This document shows positions 8,229 to 15,237 of a stretch of 31,263 nt of DNA, one piece after another. Made by a program: the position numbers and the translations under genes. Each line of letters opens with the position of its first letter. Position 1 is the first letter of the stretch. This DNA is from an uncultured Prevotella sp. GTDB lineage: Bacteria; Bacteroidota; Bacteroidia; Bacteroidales; Bacteroidaceae. Below the pieces are notes generated by a model. That model was not told the DNA's origin. It searched no databases and worked only from the letters and a program-made list of their open reading frames with translations. Where the stretch lies: NCBI GenBank assembly GCA_937898715.1, contig CALEKA010000011.1, positions 1 through 31,263 of the forward strand. Direction: 5' to 3'.

Positions 8229-8305
8229 GTATATGTTATGTTTTTTATTATCGAGAATATGTGTTATCTTTCGTTTATTCAAAATAGAGCGGTCTCTTTC
8301 ATATT

Positions 8306-8488
8306 GCCGAGCCGCAGCCTATCTTATGCAAAGATAGTGCAAGGCGAGAGCAGGACATCAAGCTTGCTTGAATGTTATGCCGAGCCGCAGCCTATCTTAT
8401 GCAAAGATAGTGCAAGGCGAGAGCAGGACATCAAGCTTGCTTGAATGTTATGCCGAGCCGCAGCCTATCTTATGCAAAGATAGTGCAA
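8306..8488. repeat. 73-bp tandem repeat (2.5 copies) upstream of lpxD
   Basis: Two identical 73-bp units (8306-8378 and 8379-8451) and a 37-bp partial third (8452-8488). Each starts GCCGAGCCGCAG and contains CTATCTT-ATGCA-AAGATAG, a 7-bp inverted repeat. The full units also contain CAAGCTTGCTTGAATG. There are no unique spacers, so it is not a CRISPR array. On the minus strand each copy offers a TATCTTTG promoter element directed at lpxD. Confidence 0.9.
8329..8482 (-). promoter_or_regulatory. repeated -7 promoter elements for the lpx operon
   Basis: TATCTTTG, a match to TAnnTTTG, occurs on the minus strand at 8329-8336, 8402-8409 and 8475-8482, once per tandem-repeat copy. In the two complete copies a TTG lies about 22 nt upstream, slightly wider than the usual spacing. 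The lpxD ATG is 100-250 nt downstream. Use of one or all of them is inference. Confidence 0.45.
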
Positions 8489-8774
8489 AGTATATACAAT
8501 TGAAAGTAAAAGAAAGAAAAACTTTAATCTTATGACTTCTAATTGTAACAACGTTCTTGCTTATACAACGTAGAACTTTACGTGGCAAGTATCAGAGATA
8601 TCTGCACGAAGCGACATACTATCATAGGGCAAAGATAAAGATTTTATTTGATGTGTAATAGTTTATGTCCTATATAATTACGCACTTCATATAGTTGTGC
8701 AATGTATTTTTAGGGGATATTCTATCGTTTAGACGGAAAAAGACCTGTTATCTGTATTCTGTTCAGCCATTACT

Positions 8775-9066
8775 GGGGGCGACGCGCCATGAAGTTCAAG
8801 TATTAAGTATAAAGTATAAAGTATTAAGTATTACATTCTTGCTGAAATGCCTTCAGAGGACTTCTCAATTAGTTCTGTGGGCGACGCGTCCTCGCGTCGG
8901 CATCTTCAACGAATCAAAAAGCAAGTTCAAAGGAAGTGGGGGCGAAGCGTCTCGCTTCGGCACGCTGACGAAGGGCTCGAAGCCCAATTCAGCGTAAAAA
9001 AGAATAAAAAACTTCTGCCACACCTCGACATAGAGCCTCGCACGGCAATCCGAAGCGTGACGCTTC
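8775..9066. repeat. cluster of short GC-rich palindromes (REP-like)
   Basis: Related palindromes: CGACGCG-tcct-CGCGTCG at 8882-8899, CGAAGCG-tct-CGCTTCG at 8943-8959, and GAAGCG-tga-CGCTTC at 9052-9066 in the opposite orientation. A half copy, GGGGGCGACGCG, is at 8775-8786. Each has a G-run on one side (GGGGGCGAAGCG), as in REP elements. The stems of the first two differ by compensating changes (ACG.CGT against AAG.CTT), so the hairpin itself looks selected. Confidence 0.65.
8962..8995. other. two-part hairpin
   Basis: ACGCTGA (8962-8968) pairs with TCAGCGT (8989-8995), enclosing GGGCT-cga-AGCCC (8973-8985). No T-run follows it on either strand, so a terminator role is unlikely. It sits within the palindrome cluster. 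Confidence 0.5.
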
Positions 9067-9160
9067 ACCCCACGGCCTTTTGGATCACTTCTTGCCGTAG
9101 TATGAGACGCATCACTCACAATACTGAATGAGATCATCAAAACTGCCCTTTCAAGTCGCT

Positions 9161-9242
9161 CATTTCGTTCGATACACACACTCATTTCGTTCGATATGAA
9201 TGTGTGTATCGAACGAAATGAGTGTGTGTATCGAACGAAATG
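9161..9242. repeat. 36-bp perfect inverted repeat built from a 14-bp module
   Basis: The arms at 9161-9196 and 9207-9242 are exact reverse complements with a 10-bp loop. Each arm holds the module CATTTCGTTCGATA twice, 22 bp apart, joined by CACACACT. The module therefore occurs four times, two per strand. No open frame of quality crosses it, and it has no T-rich tail. Confidence 0.9.
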
Positions 9243-9271
9243 AATCGATGAAAAGAGCACTTTGACGGAAT

Positions 9272-9308
9272 CGAATTAGGCTGACAAAGACGGCAAAAGC
9301 CTAATTCG
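9272..9308. other. hairpin downstream of the SusCD operon
   Basis: CGAATTAGGC (9272-9281) and GCCTAATTCG (9299-9308) form a perfect 10-bp stem with a 17-nt loop. It lies beyond the main terminator of the SusCD operon and might be a second termination or RNA-end signal. Confidence 0.45.
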
Positions 9309-9369
9309 TGAAATCTGTAAGATTGGGAAAGTTAGCTCAAAAGCTTCAACTACGATACTAACGTACACA

Positions 9370-9406
9370 AAAGCTGCGTTGACTCATATCGAGCCAACGC
9401 AGCTTT
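9370..9406 (-). terminator. terminator of the SusCD/FAS1 operon
   Basis: The 16-bp arms with one mismatch (AAAGCTGCGTTG core) at 9370-9385 and 9391-9406 enclose a short loop. The hairpin starts about 25 nt after the stop of the last SusD gene. On the minus strand it ends in TTTTGTGT. The plus-strand side is also T-rich, so it could work in both directions. Confidence 0.75.
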
Positions 9407-9430
9407 ATTTAATTAGGATAATAGGAAATA

Positions 9431-11665
9431 TCAATTATTCTCAGGAGCCACTACATACCAATTGCTGGGATTCAGCAACTTGGTATAAAGAGACTGATCG
9501 TAATCTGTAGGATCTACGTAGATGGGGCTTACCCAATTCTCAGAGTAAGGCTTCTCTGCGCTTTCCTGGTACTTGTGATCACGACGAGCAATCTTCCATG
9601 CCAACCATTTTGTACCATAATCGGCTGTAAGTGAGGCATCATTGTTCATGTGACGAGCAATACGGATGAGATCGAACATACGAGTTCCCTCGTAGGCTGT
9701 CTCAAGAGCCATCTCATCAGCGATCAAGCTTTCTACTGCATTGATTTCTGCAGGATCGGCTTCTGTAGCGGGCTCAGGATCTATTACTGTATAATCCTTA
9801 CGCTGTTCCTCAATAGAAGGAGTTTCTTCACCACCTTCTTCGGTACCACCTTCTTCAGTACCTGTCTGCTCGCCCTCACGAAGGAGCTTGTTTATCTTGT
9901 GACGAACGCTTGCAGTCAATGTGTTAGAACGAAGAGCTTCTTCCTTGATACGAGTAGCTACAGCAGTTGAGTAGTTGTAAAGGCTATCAAGAGTAGAAGT
10001 GGCACCACAACCATGCTCATGGATACCATAGCCATTCCAATCGCTTGATGTGAAGTTGAGGTAGAGATTGTACTGAGGATCTTCCTTAGCACGGCGAAGT
10101 TCGTTGATATCAACATACTTGCATGCACGAGCTACGTTGCTTGTCTCAGTGTAGTAGACTGTTTGCTTAGTCTTAGCTTGGTCATCGTAACGAATAGAAT
10201 CACCGATGGTAGGCATATATTCATGGTTGATACCATTGCGGAGAATCATGAATGCCAATGAAGGATAGCCTGCGCGGTTGATAGCTTCTGCATAACGCAA
10301 GTAAATCTGATTCAAGCGATAGATTGACTTGTAGTGCTTGAAGTTCCATTCTTTGGTAATGCCATCACGAGTGACACTTGTGGTAGGAGCATCCTTTACA
10401 ATATAACGGAAGCGACCTTCAGTAGTCTGGATGTAAGGAACGGTAGCATACATACGAGCATCACCTGCGCCATCGTAGTACTTGATGCTTGTTGCTTCAT
10501 TACCAGTAGTCTGAGTGTTGGAATACAACTGAGACTGGTTGAGCACGAGGTATGCATTAGAAGGACCTACCTGACGTGACTTGTAGTTAGGAGTAACAGT
10601 CAAAGAACCTGATGTGGTGGCACTTGATGAACTTGAACCACTTGTCGTAGTGTTAGTAGAGTGAGCATCGAAACCGTATACACTTGCTACTTTGGTAAGG
10701 ATTTGGCCGAATGTGCTATTAGCTGCAGAAGGTACGATAGTGATGTTTTCGTCCTTAAGAGCTGTAGCGCCCAAGCCATTGGCTACCCAAGCTGAGATAC
10801 CGGGGTTGTACCAATAAGTACCATTTGTATTTTGGTTCTGAGCAAACGATGCTCTTGCAGAAGTAATATTGACGTTCTTAGCGGCTTTCTTCTTCAAGAA
10901 ATCGTAGTAAGCCTTAGCAGCCTCTACGTAGTCGTTCTTGTCCTTACCGCGGAGCAAATAAAGATCACCGAGAATGATGTCAGAGTAGAAGAGTAGATAT
11001 TGACTCTTTACCTTAAAGTTTGAGTTACCAGAGTTGAACTCACCATACTGGGGATAACCGAGGCTTGAGTTGTTCTCGATAACTTGTGCTTTCTCGAGGT
11101 CGCCGCGCAGAAGGTCTACGAGGTTGTCGGCATTGGCCTTAGGAGCAGTGCGTTCCCAACCCGTATCGGCATTATCAACAGGAGCGGTGATGAAAGGAAC
11201 TTCACCATAGGTCTGAACGAGCTGGAGGTAAGTCCATGCACGGATATTGACTACCTGTGCATACTCACGCTTCATATAGTAAAGATCGTTTTTACGAGCG
11301 AAAGTATCTACCTTAGCTAAGTAGTAGTTGCACTGATTGATTACCTTATAATAAGCGGCACGATTGAGGAGGTCGTTTTCACCATCCTTTGTCTGATGCT
11401 TATAATCGATAATGTCTGATACATTCTCGCTACTGTATTCCGTACCAGTAACCAAGTCGCTACGTAAGTCTCCGAGCAACTGGTTCTGCTCTACCATATC
11501 CTGAACGTTACGCACGATGCCAAGGTAGAAGTATACAGAATCTCGACCGCTGAACTCCGTGGCATAACGATTCATATCTGGTGTCAACATATCTTCGCAA
11601 GAGGTGGTAAACATACCGAAACTCATCAGGAAGATCAGAAGACTTAAAATCGATTTGTGTTTCAT
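9431..11665 (-). CDS. SusD/RagB-family outer-membrane lipoprotein (second pair)
   Basis: The surface-exposed substrate-binding lid of a SusC transporter. From ATG 11665 it is 744 residues, longer than a typical SusD of 500-650. The signal peptide ends at FTTSC with Cys23, followed by EDM, an acidic stretch like the Bacteroidetes lipoprotein export signal. TPR-like helical segments follow (AWTYLQLVQTYGEVPFIT). The C-terminal ALETAYEGTRMFDLIRIARH is the classic SusD closing motif. Two low-complexity insertions stand out: a Thr/Ser/Gly run in the middle, and an acidic TEEGG repeat at about residues 598-625. An upstream GTG at 11728 would add 21 residues ahead of the signal peptide and is rejected. 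It follows its SusC partner by 81 bp containing a hairpin, and is the last gene of the operon. The ligand is unknown. Confidence 0.9.
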   Translation of the reverse strand: MKHKSILSLLIFLMSFGMFTTSCEDMLTPDMNRYATEFSGRDSVYFYLGIVRNVQDMVEQNQLLGDLRSDLVTGTEYSSENVSDIIDYKHQTKDGENDLLNRAAYYKVINQCNYYLAKVDTFARKNDLYYMKREYAQVVNIRAWTYLQLVQTYGEVPFITAPVDNADTGWERTAPKANADNLVDLLRGDLEKAQVIENNSSLGYPQYGEFNSGNSNFKVKSQYLLFYSDIILGDLYLLRGKDKNDYVEAAKAYYDFLKKKAAKNVNITSARASFAQNQNTNGTYWYNPGISAWVANGLGATALKDENITIVPSAANSTFGQILTKVASVYGFDAHSTNTTTSGSSSSSATTSGSLTVTPNYKSRQVGPSNAYLVLNQSQLYSNTQTTGNEATSIKYYDGAGDARMYATVPYIQTTEGRFRYIVKDAPTTSVTRDGITKEWNFKHYKSIYRLNQIYLRYAEAINRAGYPSLAFMILRNGINHEYMPTIGDSIRYDDQAKTKQTVYYTETSNVARACKYVDINELRRAKEDPQYNLYLNFTSSDWNGYGIHEHGCGATSTLDSLYNYSTAVATRIKEEALRSNTLTASVRHKINKLLREGEQTGTEEGGTEEGGEETPSIEEQRKDYTVIDPEPATEADPAEINAVESLIADEMALETAYEGTRMFDLIRIARHMNNDASLTADYGTKWLAWKIARRDHKYQESAEKPYSENWVSPIYVDPTDYDQSLYTKLLNPSNWYVVAPENN

Positions 11666-11679
11666 TGCTGTATTTTTAT

Positions 11680-11732
11680 GAGAGTGGAGAGTTGAGAGTT
11701 GAGAAGTCAGGACTCCTGAACTCCCCACTCTC
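11680..11732 (-). promoter_or_regulatory. hairpin between second susC-like and susD-like genes
   Basis: GAGAGTGG (11680-11687) pairs with CCACTCTC (11725-11732), and an inner TCAGG-act-CCTGA stem lies in the loop. It fills the gap between the SusC stop and the SusD start. A role in RNA processing or in setting the SusC:SusD ratio is inference. Confidence 0.5.
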
Positions 11733-11746
11733 GACTCCTTTTACGA

Positions 11747-14700
11747 TTAGAGGTTGATGGTCACACCGAGGCTGAAGTTACGACTCTGAGGCAGATAACC
11801 AGCATCAATACCCTGATAGAGTACGCCGTTTCCTGCAGAGAACTCAGGATCTGAACCGGTATACTTGCTGACAGTGAACACGTTGTTGCACTCTCCCCAT
11901 ACTGAAAGACCGAGCAACCAACTGAGGTTTACAGGGATCTTATAAGTAAGGCGGATGTTCTTAAGCTTGAGGTAAGAACCATCCTCAATCCAGCGGTCAG
12001 AGAAACGTTCGTTGTTGACCCACTGTTCGCTTGAGGTAGACATAACACGAGGCATGTCGGTTACTTGACCTTCGTAACGCCAACGATTAACAGCAGCAGT
12101 AGTCTGGTTCCAGTTGGTGTTGAGCGATTCAAGCTGTGAACGCTGATAGTTGTATACATCATTGCCCAAAGAGTACTTGAAGTTGACATCCAACTTCAGT
12201 CCCTTCCAGCTGAGTGAGGTATAGATATTACCATAGATATCGGGATTAGGATCACCAATTACAACCATATCGGCCTCGTTGATCCAACCATCACCATTCT
12301 GATCTACGAAATGTACGTCACCAGCCTTGAAGTCACGATAAGGTGATTCCGAGATGCCTGTGGGATAACGCAGATAACCATATTTACCAGCAGCCTTGGC
12401 TTCAGCATCGCTTGCAAACACGCCCTTGGTCTTATAACCATAGAACACACCTGCAGCTTGACCTACCGTAGTGAGGATATTATTGGTTCCGTAGATGGAT
12501 GAAGTATAACCCTTGATGCGAGTTTCAGAATCGGCTATCTTCACACCATTCTCATCGAGAGCATAAGTCTTGATGGTGTTGAGTGAAGATTCAGGAAGAG
12601 AAGTGATCTCATTCTTGTAATGACCGATAGAGAAACCAGCCTGCCAACGCCAATCCTTGTGCTGAACGAGCATAGCATTTACATTGAAGTCAACACCATT
12701 GTTCTTCAAAGAACCATCGTTCGACCACATTGAAGCCAAACCTGTGATATCACTCACTGCCTTACGAACCAAGAGATTATCTGTCTTGCTATGGAAGTAT
12801 TCGATAGCGAAATTCAAACGGTTGTTGAGAGCACTTGCCTGCAGACCGATGTTGTAGCGCTTAGTAGTCTCCCACTGGAGCTTAGGATTCTGAATATTTT
12901 CGAGAACCAAAGCTGTTGCACGATCCAAGAACTGAGTATTGGCGAAGTAAGTACGAGTAGCGTAGTAGTCGATGTTATCGTTACCACTCACTTCGTAACC
13001 ACCAGTAAGTTTCAAGTAGTCAATGCCCTTTACGTTAAACCACTTCTCAGATGAAACCAACCATGCTGCTTGCAATGAGGGGAAGAGTCCCCAAGTTACA
13101 CCGCAGAGCTTAATGCCAGAATCTGCCTTCTTACCAAAACGAGAAGAAGATTCCATCGACATCGTACCTGTGAGGAAGTACTTATTCTGGAAGTTGTAAC
13201 CAGCATTTACATAGTATGCCAAGTTATTCCACTTATCGTTGGTACCACCATAGGTCTTATACTGAAGTGAATAAGACATATTAGGCATCTTATCCTGGTC
13301 ATTGTTGTAACCACTGATATGGCTTGCACTGTACGAGTAAGAGTTCAAACGGAAACCACCCAATACTTCAATGTCGTGTGCGCCGAAATTGCGATGCCAA
13401 TCTACACTGAAATCGTTGTAGATGGTTGTTTCCTTAGCGAACTGTGTACTTACGACACTGGTTACACTACCGAGGCCCTCTACGCTCTTAGAAGGAGTAC
13501 CATACTTAGGCAAATAGTACTTCTCGTTGCTACGGTTGAGGATGTAGCTGAAGCGATCCTTCACAGTGAGGTAACGATTGATCTTATAGCTCGGAGAGAG
13601 ATTGATATTAAACTGGGTCTGTTCCTGATAGTTCTTGTTATCACCCTCACCATTCAGCAGTATCCAATACGGGTTGGCCAAACCGGTGTAACCATAGTTA
13701 TTGGCAAAGCGCAAAGGATTGTTGGTATCGCTATAAACCTTACCTGTATATACATTATTAGAATGTACAAGGCTCAAGTTGCTACCATCAGAGTGGATAT
13801 AATAAGCATAAGGACTGATAAACGGAGTCTGGATCAAGCCCAACACATTGGGTGAAGAAACGTTGCTATTAGCATAGCTTTCTGCCCAACCGTTATCACG
13901 GAGGTTGTAAGCATTACGAGCATAAGCGAAGTCAATGCCCGTAACGAAGTTCTTGAACATATTTACGTCCGTATTGAAACGGATGTTCAAGCGATTGAAG
14001 TCATTCTCCTTAGCTGTTGCGTCGCTCTGAGCGTAACCCAAAGAGAGATGATACATAGCTACATCATCACCACCATCTACGCTGATCTTGTAGTTCTGAG
14101 TAAATGTGCTGTGATAGAGGTCCTTCTGCCAATCGGTCTCATTGTGATAAAGATCGTAGAAGAAGTAGTTTTTATCTTCGTTGAGGAAAGGTACGGTCTT
14201 GTTGCTACCGAAGTATTCCTGATTAGGCTGCGTACCGATCAACTCAGAGAAATAGCTACGGTACTGACCTGCATTCATCACCTTGAGCTGCTCAGGAGCA
14301 GTTTCGAATCCTGCATAAGCACGGAAGTTAATACGAGTTTCCATGCTATGTCCACGACGAGTCGTGATGAGCAATACACCATTAGCGCCCTTTGCACCAT
14401 AGAGAGAAGTACCATTCTTGATAACTTCTACACTTTCGATGTCATCGGGATCAACGATGCTAAACACATTGTTGACAAAGCCCTGGTGAAGGCTCGTACG
14501 GTCAAACTGCATATCCATCATCACACCATCGATGATTACGAGGGGCTGAGCGGAAGCATTCAGAGAGTTCAGACCATTGATAAACATTGCTGCGCCTTGA
14601 GCAGGCATACCACCACGATTCAAGATGCGCAAGGCTCCAGAGAGTCCCTTCTCCATTTCATTTTCAATGGTAAGAGAGTTGGGATCATTGATTATCATCT

Positions 14701-15157
14701 TCTGGTTGTTGTTCATAGAAGTGCCATCGTGATAGAAGTCACTGTTCATACCAGAAGTAAGATAGACATTTTGATTGTCTTCGTCCTTGATTGCTATCTG
14801 TGCAGGATTATAACCATCAACGTTGATATACAAAGCTTCAACAAACTCAGGCACACGAATCGTATACTTACCATCGTCTTCAGTAAGAGCTGTATAGTAA
14901 CGATTGTTGAGTGATTGCACCTTGACACCACCTAAGGGCTTCTTGGTGGCACCATCAAAGACGTAACCAGAAATCTCCTTCATCTTGTACTGAGGAGCTT
15001 TCTTCTGTGCAGCTTGTGCAGTCTTTGCAGGACTCGTTGCCTTGTTTCCGTGGTCAGGGGTCTGCGCTGAAAGTACACAAGCTCCGGAAAGCATGAAGAT
15101 ACATACACCGGCTCTCAATGTACCCTGCATCAAGTGTATTTTCTTATTGTTGTTCAT
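11747..15157 (-). CDS. SusC/RagA-family TonB-dependent outer-membrane transporter (second pair)
   Basis: A 22-strand beta-barrel importer energised by TonB and paired with the SusD that follows. From ATG 15157 it is 1136 residues; the alternative TTG at 15166 adds three residues. The signal peptide ends near VLSAQ, then comes a basic, Ala/Lys-rich linker of about 30 residues, then a carboxypeptidase-like beta domain (EISGYVFDGATKKPLGGVKV). The plug includes SAQPLVIIDGVMMD and IESVEVIKNGTSLYGAKGANG. Near residue 952 is a calcium-loop-like DQNGDGWINEAD, common in SusC proteins. It ends FSLGVTINL. The usual EVVVTG-type TonB box between the beta domain and plug is not evident; that segment is Asn-rich instead. 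No STN domain is present, so control by a partner anti-sigma factor is unlikely. Confidence 0.93.
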   Translation of the reverse strand: MNNNKKIHLMQGTLRAGVCIFMLSGACVLSAQTPDHGNKATSPAKTAQAAQKKAPQYKMKEISGYVFDGATKKPLGGVKVQSLNNRYYTALTEDDGKYTIRVPEFVEALYINVDGYNPAQIAIKDEDNQNVYLTSGMNSDFYHDGTSMNNNQKMIINDPNSLTIENEMEKGLSGALRILNRGGMPAQGAAMFINGLNSLNASAQPLVIIDGVMMDMQFDRTSLHQGFVNNVFSIVDPDDIESVEVIKNGTSLYGAKGANGVLLITTRRGHSMETRINFRAYAGFETAPEQLKVMNAGQYRSYFSELIGTQPNQEYFGSNKTVPFLNEDKNYFFYDLYHNETDWQKDLYHSTFTQNYKISVDGGDDVAMYHLSLGYAQSDATAKENDFNRLNIRFNTDVNMFKNFVTGIDFAYARNAYNLRDNGWAESYANSNVSSPNVLGLIQTPFISPYAYYIHSDGSNLSLVHSNNVYTGKVYSDTNNPLRFANNYGYTGLANPYWILLNGEGDNKNYQEQTQFNINLSPSYKINRYLTVKDRFSYILNRSNEKYYLPKYGTPSKSVEGLGSVTSVVSTQFAKETTIYNDFSVDWHRNFGAHDIEVLGGFRLNSYSYSASHISGYNNDQDKMPNMSYSLQYKTYGGTNDKWNNLAYYVNAGYNFQNKYFLTGTMSMESSSRFGKKADSGIKLCGVTWGLFPSLQAAWLVSSEKWFNVKGIDYLKLTGGYEVSGNDNIDYYATRTYFANTQFLDRATALVLENIQNPKLQWETTKRYNIGLQASALNNRLNFAIEYFHSKTDNLLVRKAVSDITGLASMWSNDGSLKNNGVDFNVNAMLVQHKDWRWQAGFSIGHYKNEITSLPESSLNTIKTYALDENGVKIADSETRIKGYTSSIYGTNNILTTVGQAAGVFYGYKTKGVFASDAEAKAAGKYGYLRYPTGISESPYRDFKAGDVHFVDQNGDGWINEADMVVIGDPNPDIYGNIYTSLSWKGLKLDVNFKYSLGNDVYNYQRSQLESLNTNWNQTTAAVNRWRYEGQVTDMPRVMSTSSEQWVNNERFSDRWIEDGSYLKLKNIRLTYKIPVNLSWLLGLSVWGECNNVFTVSKYTGSDPEFSAGNGVLYQGIDAGYLPQSRNFSLGVTINL

Positions 15158-15188
15158 TATCTGCAATATTAAGGTTTGAATAAGGATT

Positions 15189-15226
15189 AGGAGAAGCCCA
15201 ACCCGAAAGAGTTCGGGCTCGCTCCT
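15189..15226 (-). promoter_or_regulatory. hairpin between the third FAS1 gene and the second susC-like gene
   Basis: On the minus strand AGGAG and CTCCT close a hairpin with an inner CCCGAA-ctct-TTCGGG stem. It fills most of the 80-bp gap ahead of the SusC start. No strong T-run follows, so it looks like an intra-operon processing or stabilising element rather than a full terminator. Confidence 0.5.
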
Positions 15227-15237
15227 AAAACTTGATG

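Larger units (their letters stand above)
8489..9369. other. structured non-coding region between the lpx operon and the SusCD operon
   Basis: No credible gene is seen in about 880 bp; the open frames here are short and built from repeats. The sequence holds a further TATCTTTG on the minus strand (8630-8637), a run of AAGTATTAAGTATA-type microrepeats (8799-8834), GC-rich palindromes, the 36-bp inverted repeat at 9161-9242 and a smaller hairpin at 9272-9308. It lies between the lpx operon start and the SusCD operon end, both on the minus strand. Confidence 0.6.

Noticed and set aside
8229..8282. Upstream in-frame extension of lpxD
   Set aside because: The 18 added residues have no LpxD counterpart; MEFSAKQIAEYLGG is the usual N-terminus.
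8306..8488. CRISPR array
   Set aside because: The copies are directly joined without variable spacers and no cas genes are present.
8865..9260. 131-codon minus-strand frame and overlapping plus-strand frames
   Set aside because: They are translations of the palindromes and the 36-bp inverted repeat; no domain or normal codon pattern is visible.
11666..11728. GTG start for the second SusD
   Set aside because: It would place 21 residues, encoded by the intergenic hairpin, ahead of a complete lipoprotein signal peptide.
14048..14914. 288-codon plus-strand frame opposite the second SusC
   Set aside because: It is the antisense of a well-supported SusC coding region and shows no protein-family features.
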